DNA from: CAZSBB01 sp964605235
GTDB taxonomy: Bacteria; Planctomycetota; Phycisphaerae; Phycisphaerales; Phycisphaeraceae
Assembly (NCBI GenBank): GCA_964605235.1
Contig: CAZSBB010000042.1
Span: 1 to 55,431, forward strand
Length of the DNA stretch: 55,431 nucleotides
Direction of reading: 5' to 3'
The translations under genes and the position numbers were made by a program. The notes beneath the pieces are model-generated. The model had not been told where the DNA came from, did not search any database, and was given only the letters and a program-made list of their open reading frames with translations. Position 1 is the first letter of the stretch; each line of letters opens with the position of its first letter. Below, one piece after another: positions 44,876 through 54,022 of this stretch.

Positions 44876-46192
44876 TTATCCCGTTGTCGCACGGGGAATC
44901 CACTGCGCCTTGCCCAGGACCGACGGCACCAGACTCAGGGTCACCACCAGCAGCACCACCAGCATGGCGAACAGCGCCAGCACCGCGTCATAGTGGGAGC
45001 GCGGCAGGTTCAGCAACTGCCATTGGGGCGCCAGCATCCCGCTGTTGAGCGTCCAACTGGCTAAGGAACCTGAGAGCATGGCTCCGACGCGCGCCAGCCC
45101 CAGGCAGATGCTGCTGGTGGTGGATTTATGCTCGGCGGGAATGAGCGCCATGATTTCCGACGTGATGGCGATGGAAGCGGCCGCCGCCATGAACCCGAAC
45201 AGTCCGTGCACCGCCACCACGATCGGCAGGACCGGGGTGTCCCCCAGGCCGCGCAGCAGGAACAGGGCGATGGTTGCGGCATACCCGAAATGGCAGCACA
45301 TGAAGACGGGGCGGGTGCTCCAGCGGTCCACGGCTTTGCCGCCCAGGTAAAAGCCCAGCAGCGAGCCGATCATGCCGGCGCCGCCCAGCCAGGCGATGCG
45401 GCGGTCTCCATAGTCCAGCACCCGCTTTTCGATCAGCGCGAACAAGGCCGGGCAGCCGACGGTGAAGGTCGCCAGCAGAAAGTTGTAGCAACAGAAGGAG
45501 ACAAAGCCGGGCATGTCACGGATGCGGCGCAGCACAACCATGAGTGAAACGCTGGTGCGCCCCTGCGGCGGCTCCAACTCCGGGATGCGCCGGTAAATGA
45601 GGACCCGCATCAACGCGCAACCCATGACTCCCGCCAGAATCGCCTGGAACCGGCCCAGCGACGAATCCTCCGTGAGCAGCAACCCACTGCCCAGCGCCAG
45701 CCCCACGCCCAGCAGTTGCCAGGTGGTGCGCAGTTTGCCGAAGAAGCGCCCACGCTGATTTTCCGGCACCAGTGGACTGAGCAGGCTCAACCAGCCGGCA
45801 ACATAGGTGGAGTTGCCCGTCCAGTACACGATGCCGCTGGCGACCACCAGCAACTCGGCGCGTCCTCCGCTGACGAATCCCGCCAGCAACGCCAGCAGTA
45901 AACCCAGCAGTTCGAGGCTGAAGCCGACGTATGCAACCCGGTGGATGCCCCAGCGATCCGCCAGCCATGCCGCCGGCACCCGGACCAGGGCATCGGCGAG
46001 CCCGGGCAGCGCCAGGTAAAACACAATGCGCGCACTGTCCACGCCCATCGCCGCCATGTACAGCAGCAGGATGTTGCCCGAAAAAGTGAGCCAGCTCATG
46101 GCGCCAAAGGCCTGGGCTAGCACCGCATTGCGCATGCCACGGCGTTGAATGGGCGTCGGTTCGGTGACCGGGTTGAGATGGGCCTGACTCAC
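44876..46192 (-). CDS. MFS-type transporter
   Basis: A 438-residue inner-membrane protein with about 12 helices. The loop between helices 2 and 3 carries PAAWLADRWGIHRVAY, the usual major facilitator motif A. A second half begins near residue 220. Substrate unknown. The GTG start at 46192 overlaps the queC stop by four bases (GTGA), so it is translationally coupled to queC. An upstream in-frame extension to 46285 lies within queC and is rejected. It converges with purH. Confidence 0.85.
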   Translation of the reverse strand: MSQAHLNPVTEPTPIQRRGMRNAVLAQAFGAMSWLTFSGNILLLYMAAMGVDSARIVFYLALPGLADALVRVPAAWLADRWGIHRVAYVGFSLELLGLLLALLAGFVSGGRAELLVVASGIVYWTGNSTYVAGWLSLLSPLVPENQRGRFFGKLRTTWQLLGVGLALGSGLLLTEDSSLGRFQAILAGVMGCALMRVLIYRRIPELEPPQGRTSVSLMVVLRRIRDMPGFVSFCCYNFLLATFTVGCPALFALIEKRVLDYGDRRIAWLGGAGMIGSLLGFYLGGKAVDRWSTRPVFMCCHFGYAATIALFLLRGLGDTPVLPIVVAVHGLFGFMAAAASIAITSEIMALIPAEHKSTTSSICLGLARVGAMLSGSLASWTLNSGMLAPQWQLLNLPRSHYDAVLALFAMLVVLLVVTLSLVPSVLGKAQWIPRATTG

Positions 46193-46908
46193 CGCGTGAT
46201 TCCATATCGCGCCCAGAGCGGGTCGGTCAGACCCACCGCCGCAAAGGCTCCCTGCCGCAGCAGGCAACTGTCGCAGCGGGTGCACGGCCGGCCGTCGGGC
46301 GCGGGATCGTAACAGCTGTGCGTCAGCGCGAAATCAACGCCCAGTTGGAGCCCGCGCTGGATGATGCGGGTCTTGGGCCAGTCGATCAGCGGAGTGTGAA
46401 TGGTCAGGCGCCGGCCTTCGACGCCGGCGCGGGTGGCGAGGTTCGCCATGGCGGCAAAGGCGTGGATGAACTGCGGCCGACAGTCGGGATAGCCCGAATA
46501 GTCCACCGCATTGACGCCGATGAAGATGTCGGTGGCCGCCAGCGTTTCCGCCAGCGCCAGCGCATACGCCAGGAAGATGGTGTTGCGGGCGGGGACATAG
46601 GTCACGGGAATGCCGGTGGCCATGGTGCGTTCATCGCGGTCCTTGGGCACGTCGATTTCGGCGGTGAGCGCCGAGCCGCCGAAGGCGCGCAGGTCCAGCG
46701 TGACCCAGTGATGCTGCACCACGCCCAGCGCTGCCGCGACCTGCCGGGCGGCATCAAGCTCCACGCGGTGACGCTGGCCATAGTCGAAGCTCAGGGCGTG
46801 GCAGGCGAAGGAGCGCTCGCGGGCGATCGCCAGGGCGGTGGCGCTGTCGAGTCCGCCCGACAGCAGCACGACGGCGCGGCGCGAGGACGGAGCCGGCGCG
46901 TCAGCCAT
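46189..46908 (-). CDS. queC: 7-cyano-7-deazaguanine synthase
   Basis: A 239-residue PP-loop ATPase making preQ0 from 7-carboxy-7-deazaguanine, ammonia and ATP, in queuosine tRNA modification. The PP-loop SGGLDSATALA is at residues 17-27; the zinc site is the C-terminal CYDPAPDGRPCTRCDSC. SFDYGQRH and GVNAVDYSGYPDCRPQF are family hallmarks. The ATG at 46908 overlaps the end of the RDD gene by 8 bases, so they are coupled. An in-frame ATG at 46941 is possible. No queD, queE or queF lies in the window. Confidence 0.97.
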   Translation of the reverse strand: MADAPAPSSRRAVVLLSGGLDSATALAIARERSFACHALSFDYGQRHRVELDAARQVAAALGVVQHHWVTLDLRAFGGSALTAEIDVPKDRDERTMATGIPVTYVPARNTIFLAYALALAETLAATDIFIGVNAVDYSGYPDCRPQFIHAFAAMANLATRAGVEGRRLTIHTPLIDWPKTRIIQRGLQLGVDFALTHSCYDPAPDGRPCTRCDSCLLRQGAFAAVGLTDPLWARYGITR

Positions 46909-48574
46909 CGTCCTGATCCTCATCGGCTGGCTGATCATCATCGGGATTGCGCGGGGCGACCACCACCGTGCGGGCGATCAGGTCGCCCAGCCGCTGCCGA
47001 TGCGGGCTGACCATGGCGAGCACCGGCAGCACGTACCAGACGGTCAGGTCCAGCACTTTGGTGAGATTGCGAAAGAGGACCTGCCAGACATTGGGCGCCG
47101 AGCCGTCGAGCCGGGTGACTTGCAAGCCCAACATCATTTTGCCCAGCGAGCGTCCCGTAAACAGCTCGGTCAAGGTGGTGTGCAGCACGAACAGACCGAT
47201 GACCAGCCCGCCGGGAGCGATGCTCTGCCAACTGCCCGAGAGCCCCGGCCAATGCTGAGGTAAAGCCCCCAGGCGGATGCCAAAGACCATGCTGGTGATG
47301 ATGGCGCAGGGCGCCAGGTCGATCAGTGCCGCCCCGCCGCGCCGCAGCAGATCCGCCAGCGTCAGATGGTCCGGCAGGCTGAGCTTGTTCTGCTGGGGAT
47401 CACGTTGCCAGGCCAAAAACATCAGCAGCACCGAAGCCATGAGCACCGCCACCGGGAGCATGCGGTTGGGGTTGTACACGAACGGCGCCGGCGTCTGCCA
47501 GTCCATGGGCATCACCGCGCCGGACGCTGCTTCATCGAGCGCCAGCAGCGCCAACTGTGGCCGACCCGCGGTGTCGAAGTTCACCACCCCGATGCGCTGC
47601 CCGAACGCCGCGGCAGTCCACTGCTGGGTGGGCGGCGCTTCCAGCACCACGCTGCTCAGTGCGTGCGTCTGTCCTTTACGCAGCAGCGAGAGGTCGATCT
47701 TCAACTGATTGGGCGCCGCCATGTCGCGCTGGGCGAGGATCAACTGCTGATCGACGCAGAAGCACAAGGTTTCCGGCTGCAGCGGGGCGGGCAGTTGGTA
47801 GTCAACCTTGTGCCACTGTTCGGCAATGCGTTCATACACCCGCAACCGCGCCGGCTCGGGCTGCGTGATCAGCAGCGGCCATTGCGCCGCGGCACGCCGC
47901 ACCGCCAGCCAGGCGGGCACTTGAGCGCTCCAGTCGGCAGGCAGCGCCAAAGCTTCCCAGCGCTCGCCCTTGAGCAGCGCCAAGCGCTGGGCATGCGCGG
48001 GCGGTGCAGGCGCCGCGTGCAGGAGCGTCGACGGCGAGGCTGGAGTCCCTGCCGCAAATCCAGCCGGGGCGGGTGGAATGTCCGATGGCGCGTCGCCGAC
48101 CGCCTCCACTTCCATGGGCTGGGGCGCCAAGGCTTCATCCAATGCGGCGCGCGACTGATCATCGCGCGCCTGGAGCAACGCAAACAACTCACCGTCGGCA
48201 TCCGCCAGCGCCAGCAAGTCCGCACTGGCCGGCAAACCGCGGCAGACCTTTGGGGTGTCGTACAACTGCTCGGTCGTCACCGGGCCGGTCAGCGGACGCA
48301 GCATACGGACGTTCATGCCTTCGAACACCAGCCACAACCGGCCCGCACCGCCCGCCACGCCGTTGTCCAGCAGCCGGCCGTTGAGTTCGGTTGCCGGGCG
48401 AACGACATATGGGGCCGACTGTGCCGGCTGATGCAGCACCGCCACCGAGCGCTGCGTCCGATTGGGAACCACCAGCCAGACCGCCTGCCCGTCGCCGACG
48501 CTGGGCAGCATCTGGCTCCAGGCCACGGACCCCAGCAGCAGGACCAGCGGCATATGCCTCAGATTGTTGCGCAT
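46901..48574 (-). CDS. RDD-domain membrane protein with exported N-terminal region
   Basis: About 557 residues. The N-terminal signal-like sequence (NNLRHMPLVLLLGSVAWSQ) is followed by a roughly 370-residue region outside the membrane with propeller-like repeats and low-complexity Ala/Pro stretches. After one helix near 385-405 comes a C-terminal RDD domain (RRGGAALIDLAPCAIITSMV, the SLGKMMLGLQV block and HRQRLGDLIART). RDD proteins may act in ion or small-molecule transport. I do not know the role of this one. Start at 48574 or 48586; no clear ribosome site. It heads the overlapping unit RDD, queC, MFS. Confidence 0.75.
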   Translation of the reverse strand: MRNNLRHMPLVLLLGSVAWSQMLPSVGDGQAVWLVVPNRTQRSVAVLHQPAQSAPYVVRPATELNGRLLDNGVAGGAGRLWLVFEGMNVRMLRPLTGPVTTEQLYDTPKVCRGLPASADLLALADADGELFALLQARDDQSRAALDEALAPQPMEVEAVGDAPSDIPPAPAGFAAGTPASPSTLLHAAPAPPAHAQRLALLKGERWEALALPADWSAQVPAWLAVRRAAAQWPLLITQPEPARLRVYERIAEQWHKVDYQLPAPLQPETLCFCVDQQLILAQRDMAAPNQLKIDLSLLRKGQTHALSSVVLEAPPTQQWTAAAFGQRIGVVNFDTAGRPQLALLALDEAASGAVMPMDWQTPAPFVYNPNRMLPVAVLMASVLLMFLAWQRDPQQNKLSLPDHLTLADLLRRGGAALIDLAPCAIITSMVFGIRLGALPQHWPGLSGSWQSIAPGGLVIGLFVLHTTLTELFTGRSLGKMMLGLQVTRLDGSAPNVWQVLFRNLTKVLDLTVWYVLPVLAMVSPHRQRLGDLIARTVVVAPRNPDDDQPADEDQDDG

Positions 48575-48586
48575 CTCATGCATCAT

Positions 48587-49262
48587 GTGGCGACACAATA
48601 GCTTGGGCCTGCATGGAAAGCCACCGCGCGGGGCGGGCTGGCGCGCGCGGGTCAGGCCCCGGGGTTTGCGCGCGTTTGCTGCACCGCTGGAGCGCCTTGG
48701 CCCGCAGCGGTCAGTCCGTTTCGAGCAGCGCCACGGCAGGCGCACGCTGGTCCGGAAAGCAGCGCCTCACCTGTCTCGGCTGACTGCCTTGGAGTCATGG
48801 CTGGGCGTCTGAATAACGTTGTGTGTATGAAAATGATCCGACCGGCCGCAGATCAAGTCGGCATGCGTCCCGGACTTCAAGACTACCAATTCATGAATTA
48901 CCACACCACGTGCGCACGCCGGTTGACGGCGAGTTTGTCGATATTTTCCGGGGCGGCGCGCAAGCTGGCAGCGCAGCGAGCGTAGGTATGAATGAGCAGC
49001 TTGAAGCGCTGAATCGGTTTGGCGCCGTGACCGCGTGTTGCGCATCATTCTGCATCGTGGAAATGTAAGCCATGCTGGCGAACAGGTAGGCACATCTCGC
49101 AGTGAATCCCCCATTTCGGGGAATTTGCACGGGGGACTGCATCAGCACAATGTGACCAGGGCTGGGGTATGCCATCAAGGTGAGGGTAGCCAACCAGCGA
49201 ATGTCATGACCTACGTGTGATGTTGTCGAGTGCCATGGTTTTTATTTGAAGGGGGAATCCGG
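48587..49262. other. 676-base divergent intergenic region without a recognisable gene
   Basis: This lies between the diverging RDD and LuxR-type genes. Short frames on both strands have no family resemblance or good ribosome sites. A weak hairpin TCCCC-GGGGA is present near 49108-49122. Composition is less GC-rich in parts (around 48810-48905) than the coding DNA. No tRNA or known small RNA was recognised. Confidence 0.45.
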
Positions 49263-50222
49263 GTGTCAAGCAGCACCAGCTTTTCCGTGCGGCCGCGCGT
49301 CAGCAGCGTGCGGCGGGTTGTCGCCATTTTACAGCAGTGTCAGACGGTGGGGTTTGATGAATCGCTCTGGCGACATATGTTGCTGGAGCAGATGTGCGCG
49401 ATGCTCCGGCTGGAGGTCGGGCCGGTGGTGATCCGGCGCGGCAACGGGCGGGTGATGGTCGAACAACCGCCGCGGCGTGGACGTCCCGCCGGCAATGGCG
49501 CCGAGGGTGAACTGGACCTGTGGAATTGGCTGCAGGAACTCGATGCCCGGCAGCTCTCCGAGCGGTTGCCGACCAGCAACTGGGAAGCCTTTGCCGCGCT
49601 TCGCCGCATGCTGCCCACACCGGCCAACGTGTGGATGAAACGCCACAATCTGGAACTGCACAGTCATCACACCTCCGCCGGCGACATCCTCTGTCTGCTG
49701 TATCTGCTGCCGGGCACCGAAGAAGTTCGTTTGCTCAGCGCCCGCCGACCTCGGTCGCGCGCGCCGCTGCGCCGGCACGACCTGCGCCTGGTCCGCATGC
49801 TGCTGCTGGATGTCCTGCGCCTGTTCGACCGCGGCGAACTGTTGGGCCTGCCCCGCAACAACGGGCAGCGCCTGAGCCCGCGCGAATGGGAAACGCTGCA
49901 ATGTCTGCTCGCTGGCGACAGTGAAAAGCAGATCGCAGCGCGGCTGCACCTGAGCCCGCACACCGTGCATACCTACGTGAAGAGTCTGTACCGACGTTTT
50001 GAAGTGTCCAGCCGCGGCGAACTGATGGCGCTGTTCCTGTCCTCGGCGGTCGCCCGCGGGGCGGGTGGGAGAGACCGGCTGGGACGCAACGGCCCCAGTG
50101 AGGTGAACCACGCCCGGGCCTTGCTGCGCGAATCGCCGGCGTTCATGCGGGCCCCTGCCCCGGTGCGGCCAGCGCGTGGACCTGCGCTGCTTCAGGCGCC
50201 CAGCATGCCGGCGTCAAGGTAG
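49263..50222 (+). CDS. LuxR-type DNA-binding regulator
   Basis: A 319-residue protein. The C-terminal helix-turn-helix, about residues 203-258, has RLSPREWETLQCLLAGDSEK and IAARLHLSPHTVHTYVKSLY, the standard LuxR/NarL DNA-binding sequence. The N-terminal 200 residues look like a GAF or PAS-like sensor region (no receiver Asp or autoinducer motif could be recognised). The C-terminal 50 residues are Pro/Arg-rich. The GTG at 49263 has GAAGGGGG upstream with 7-base spacing and is preferred to a GTG at 49230. The signal sensed is unknown; it lies upstream of a pseudopilin gene and may or may not control it. Confidence 0.85.
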   Translation: MSSSTSFSVRPRVSSVRRVVAILQQCQTVGFDESLWRHMLLEQMCAMLRLEVGPVVIRRGNGRVMVEQPPRRGRPAGNGAEGELDLWNWLQELDARQLSERLPTSNWEAFAALRRMLPTPANVWMKRHNLELHSHHTSAGDILCLLYLLPGTEEVRLLSARRPRSRAPLRRHDLRLVRMLLLDVLRLFDRGELLGLPRNNGQRLSPREWETLQCLLAGDSEKQIAARLHLSPHTVHTYVKSLYRRFEVSSRGELMALFLSSAVARGAGGRDRLGRNGPSEVNHARALLRESPAFMRAPAPVRPARGPALLQAPSMPASR

Positions 50223-50292
50223 TTTCGCCTGAGCCGACTCCACTCGTCGGCGCGTGGATTGCCCAGAAGGATTTTCACCGGTTAAGGGTAGT

Positions 50293-50319
50293 TTGACAGC
50301 CATGGGGGTGTGCTACGCT
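50293..50319 (+). promoter_or_regulatory. Predicted sigma70 promoter of the third pseudopilin gene
   Basis: A perfect TTGACA (50293-50298), 15-base spacer, and extended -10 TGC-TACGCT (50311-50319). The ATG at 50399 follows about 70 bases later. The short spacer lowers confidence. Confidence 0.5.
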
Positions 50320-50398
50320 GCGAACGTATTCCTTGCGGTTGCTCACGTCGACCGCTGGCAAGCCAAGCCCTTCTGTGGGAGTAGATGAGGGTTCCGGG

Positions 50399-50959
50399 AT
50401 GTTGATGCAATGGAAGCAGCCATGCCCAGGTGTCCCGGCGGGACGGGCAGCGGGCTTCACCTTGTTGGAACTGGCGGTGGTGCTGGCGGTGATCGTCATC
50501 CTGCTGGCGCTGTTGCTGCCCGGTTCGGTCGCCAATCGGCAGACCGCGCAACTGACCCGCAATGCCGACCAGGTTCGGGCAGTCCATGCGGGGTTGTGGT
50601 CCTACAGTTATCTGTTCGGCAGCGATGCGCTGTATCCCATGTATCGGCGTCGGCCGGCGGCGGGTCGGGAACTGGCGCGCTCGCTGACCTGGGGCCGGCA
50701 CGTGACGCCTGAGCTGCTCATCAGTCCCTTCGACGATGGACGCGCGGGCAGTTGCAGCTACCACAGCCAGCCGGTGAGCGAACTGTGGCGCCGCTCCGCG
50801 CCCGGTGAGACCGTGGTGCTCGGCGACCGCCCGGAACTGACGGATGATGGCGTCACCGGTTTTGCCTGGGGCTACAACGACAACCACGTCGCCATTCGTC
50901 CCATTCCCGCCGAGCAACTGACGGGCAGCGATTTTGCGCCGCCCCTGCCTCAGCCGTGA
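50399..50959 (+). CDS. Pseudopilin-like protein (third copy)
   Basis: A 186-residue exported pilin-like protein. A leader of about 19 residues rich in Pro and Gly ends AAG, followed by FTLLELAVVLAVIVILLALL with Glu at +5, a proper prepilin peptidase site. The globular part is shorter than the copies at 21285 and 22234. The C-terminal WGYNDNHVAIRPIPAEQ has no H-X9-DG motif, so it is a different subtype. It has its own predicted promoter and lies 176 bases downstream of the LuxR-type gene. Confidence 0.82.
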   Translation: MLMQWKQPCPGVPAGRAAGFTLLELAVVLAVIVILLALLLPGSVANRQTAQLTRNADQVRAVHAGLWSYSYLFGSDALYPMYRRRPAAGRELARSLTWGRHVTPELLISPFDDGRAGSCSYHSQPVSELWRRSAPGETVVLGDRPELTDDGVTGFAWGYNDNHVAIRPIPAEQLTGSDFAPPLPQP

Positions 50960-51195
50960 AATCGGGGGATATCGCTTTTGCTATCGGGCCCCGGCTTCAC
51001 CTGACCCACCATGGGCCCGGCTGGTGTTGCAGGGTGAAGGACGTCACGCAGCGCAGGCTGGCAGAGATTGACACGGCCTGAACAGCACTGTTGCAGCCTG
51101 CAAAATTCCACTGATTTACGCTGCCATATCCATTAGACTGCCCCAGCCGATTCAACCAAGTGACTGGTGGTTTGAGGTAGTGCGGGAGGGAGCGT

Positions 51196-53163
51196 ATGTA
51201 TTTCAAATATAACTGTGAACACTGTGGCAAGAGCTTGAAGGTCAACGACGAGCACGCCGGCCGCAAGGCGCGCTGCCCGTACTGCCACAATTCGGTCATG
51301 GTGCCCAAACCGCCGAATCCGTCGAGCGAACCAGCGGTCAGCCTCAATGATCCGGGCTTGCAGGAAGAATCAACTTTCAACGCGGTGCGTTCCACGAGCG
51401 GAGTTGCCGCACCGCCCAGCCCGGCCGCTGGTTCAGCCGCGCATGCGGGCGGTACTGGTTCGGCGCCTGCCGTCAGTGATGCCACGCGAAATGCCACTCC
51501 GCCAGACAACTCGGGAGGAACTCCGGGATCTGGTTCCGGTGCAGCTTCGACGGCAACAACAGGTACAGCCTCCACCACCCCCGCCACCGGTGTGGATTCC
51601 GCCAGCAGCGGCGCAGGTTCCAGCGGCAGCGATGTCAGCATGTTTGTCACCTGCCTGCTGGCGATCGTGCTCAGCGTCCTGTTCTACCTCGCCCTGCTGC
51701 CCATCCGCGAGAGTTACCTGGGTGACCTGTTCTATCAGCGCGGCTGGGTGCCCTACGCCATCACCCTGCTGATGAGCTGGTCGCTGGCGATCCTCTTCCT
51801 CAAATGGCGCAAACTCCGCCGACAGCGCGAGTCGATGCTCTTCGATCTGCTGCCCACCGAGTTCGGCGAGGAAATCGCCCTCGAAAACCTCGACCAGTTC
51901 ACCAGGCATGTCCGCGAACTGCCCAGCAACACCGCCAGCAGTTTTCTCATCAATCGTGTGCTGCGCGGGCTCGAACACTTCCGCGTCCGCCGCAACAGTG
52001 CCGAAGTGTCCGGCATGCTGTCGAGTCAATCCGACATCGACGCCACTGAGGTCGATTCCAGCTATGTCATCCTCAACTCCTTCCTGGCGGTCATCCCCCT
52101 GCTGGGTTTCGTGGGCACGGTGATCGGCATCAGCGCGGCAGTGGGTGAGTTCTCCAGCGTCATGAACGCCGAGGCCGCCGACATCGAAGCCATGAAAGGC
52201 GGTCTCCGGCAGATCGCGCTGGGGCTGCAAACCGCTTTCGACACCACCCTGGTCGGGCTGGTGGTGACCATCGGCCTGATGTTCCCCGTCCGGGCCATGC
52301 AGAAAGCCGAAGACGGCCTGCTCGCCTGGGTCGATGAATACTGCAACGAAAACCTGCTCAAACGCCTGCGCGATGAAGTGCAGGTCGACGCCGGCTTTTC
52401 CCACAATGCCAATGAAATCCGCAAGGCGGTCAATGCCGCCATGGTCAACCATCACGCGGAACTGCAAGCCTGGACCCAGAAGCTCGACGCCATCGGCAAA
52501 TCGCTGACCGAGCAAGTCGTCGCCGGCTGGCGCGATTCGCACGAGCAGATGCAAAGCAAACACGCCCAGAGCCTTGAGCTCATCAACAAAGCCCTGGTGG
52601 CGGTGTCCGCCAAGCAGGTCACCGGCTTACAGCAGGTCGAAGACCTCACCCGCAAGATCGGCGACGTGCAGACTGAACAGGTGCGCCAAGCCGAGCAAGC
52701 CGCCGGGGCTGTGGCGGCGCAGGCGAAGGATCTCAATGAATCCGCCAAGTCGTTTGTCGAGCAACTGCAGGTCGGGATGACCAATATCACCAGCGGGCTC
52801 GATGGCTTGATTGATCGACTGCAGGCCCAGGCTGACGCCGCCCAGGCGCAGGCAGACCAACGTGCCGATGCTGCCATGCAGGCGCTGACGCAAGGCGCCC
52901 AGGCAGCGCTGCAGGAAGTCGCCGCCGGCGCCGCGCAGACGCTTGAGCAGGTCGCCCAGCGCAGCGGCGACGCCCAGCAGCGCGTGGCGGCAGGGCTGGA
53001 AGAAACCGTCCAGACCATGCAGACGCATTTTGCCGCCGTGAGCGCGGGTTTGGTCGGCTTGAATGAAGTGCTCACCAAGCTGGGCGAAAAGCAGGTCGTC
53101 ATCGAACAGCACGTCCATCAGCACGAGTCCACCGGCTGGTTCGGCCGGCGCAAGAAGAGCTGA
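51196..53163 (+). CDS. Zinc-ribbon MotA/TolQ/ExbB-type proton channel protein with long coiled-coil tail
   Basis: A 655-residue inner-membrane protein. A zinc ribbon with C7, C10, C27 and C30 opens it (CEHC and CPYC), followed by a Ser/Thr/Ala/Pro-rich linker to about 145. TM1 (148-171) and TM2 (186-206), a cytoplasmic stretch, then TM3 (294-318, AVIPLLGFVGTVIGISAAVG) and TM4 (344-365, TAFDTTLVGLVVTIGLMFP) form the MotA/ExbB channel core. From about 370 to the end is a long Ala/Gln-rich helical tail, on the cytoplasmic side by helix count. Such a tail recalls ZorA. It leads a three-gene unit with two ExbD-like genes, the next starting 30 bases downstream. Confidence 0.88.
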   Translation: MYFKYNCEHCGKSLKVNDEHAGRKARCPYCHNSVMVPKPPNPSSEPAVSLNDPGLQEESTFNAVRSTSGVAAPPSPAAGSAAHAGGTGSAPAVSDATRNATPPDNSGGTPGSGSGAASTATTGTASTTPATGVDSASSGAGSSGSDVSMFVTCLLAIVLSVLFYLALLPIRESYLGDLFYQRGWVPYAITLLMSWSLAILFLKWRKLRRQRESMLFDLLPTEFGEEIALENLDQFTRHVRELPSNTASSFLINRVLRGLEHFRVRRNSAEVSGMLSSQSDIDATEVDSSYVILNSFLAVIPLLGFVGTVIGISAAVGEFSSVMNAEAADIEAMKGGLRQIALGLQTAFDTTLVGLVVTIGLMFPVRAMQKAEDGLLAWVDEYCNENLLKRLRDEVQVDAGFSHNANEIRKAVNAAMVNHHAELQAWTQKLDAIGKSLTEQVVAGWRDSHEQMQSKHAQSLELINKALVAVSAKQVTGLQQVEDLTRKIGDVQTEQVRQAEQAAGAVAAQAKDLNESAKSFVEQLQVGMTNITSGLDGLIDRLQAQADAAQAQADQRADAAMQALTQGAQAALQEVAAGAAQTLEQVAQRSGDAQQRVAAGLEETVQTMQTHFAAVSAGLVGLNEVLTKLGEKQVVIEQHVHQHESTGWFGRRKKS

Positions 53164-53193
53164 TCGCCCCACCCCACCTGAGCGGACGCCAGC

Positions 53194-54009
53194 ATGGGCA
53201 AAGCCCGTAAAAAATCCGGCGAAGGGATTTCGCTCTTTCCCTTCATGAGCGTGCTCGCCAGCGTCATCGGCATCCTGATGCTGTTGATTGCCGCACTGGT
53301 GATTTCCGCCATGGACACCGATGACGTCGCCGCCATCGAGCGCGCTGAGGAAGCCGCCCACCTTGATGAAGAGATCGACAAACTCAAAGATCAGACCGAC
53401 AAACTGGCGCAGCTCATCGCCCTGGCGGAGAAAAAGCAGCAGGAACTCGCCTTGGCGCTGGAGGAATACCAGCGGCTGAAAAACCTGCAGAGCAACGCCG
53501 ACCAGCAGCAGCAACAGCATGATGAAGCGGTCAAGCTGCTGGCGCAGTCCAACACGCTCAAGCAGCGCATTGATCAAATCACCCAGGAACTGCCGCCGAT
53601 TCTGGAGCAGATCGCCCAGCTCAAAGCCGAACTCGCCAAACGTGACGCGGTGCCCAGGGAAGGCACGGTGCGCATTTTTCCCGCCGGCTCGGGCAATCGC
53701 GGGAACGTCAAACCCAGCTTTGTCGAATGCACTGCCGAGGGCTTGGTGTTGCTCACGGACAAGGGCGAGGTGCAGGTGCGCACCGCCGCAATTCGCACTG
53801 ATCCGCAGTTCCTGACTCTCGTGGACAGCATCGCCAAAGCCAAGGATCGCCAGCTTATTTTTCTGATTCGCAACAACGCGCAGGCGATCGACGTGTACAA
53901 GGTCGCCTCGCTCGTCGCCCGGCAGCGCCAGACGTTGCCCGGCCGATTGCCGGTGGTCGGCAACGGCAAGATCGACCTGAGTCTGTTCAACATCGACGTT
54001 GCCCCGTAG
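53194..54009 (+). CDS. ExbD-like periplasmic stator protein lacking the proton-carrying Asp
   Basis: A 271-residue single-pass protein: basic cytoplasmic N-terminus, one membrane helix (about 12-38), a helical coiled-coil region (about 45-150) and a compact C-terminal domain (about 155-271) where RQLIFLIRNNAQAIDVYKVA fits the ExbD/TolR fold. Aligning GISLFPFMSVLASVIGI with ExbD places Ser19 where ExbD and TolR have the essential Asp. It lies between the channel gene and a second ExbD-like gene that keeps the Asp, so the two may form a heterodimer inside the channel ring. The stop is 13 bases before the next ATG. Confidence 0.8.
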   Translation: MGKARKKSGEGISLFPFMSVLASVIGILMLLIAALVISAMDTDDVAAIERAEEAAHLDEEIDKLKDQTDKLAQLIALAEKKQQELALALEEYQRLKNLQSNADQQQQQHDEAVKLLAQSNTLKQRIDQITQELPPILEQIAQLKAELAKRDAVPREGTVRIFPAGSGNRGNVKPSFVECTAEGLVLLTDKGEVQVRTAAIRTDPQFLTLVDSIAKAKDRQLIFLIRNNAQAIDVYKVASLVARQRQTLPGRLPVVGNGKIDLSLFNIDVAP

Positions 54010-54022
54010 CTACAGGACTGCC

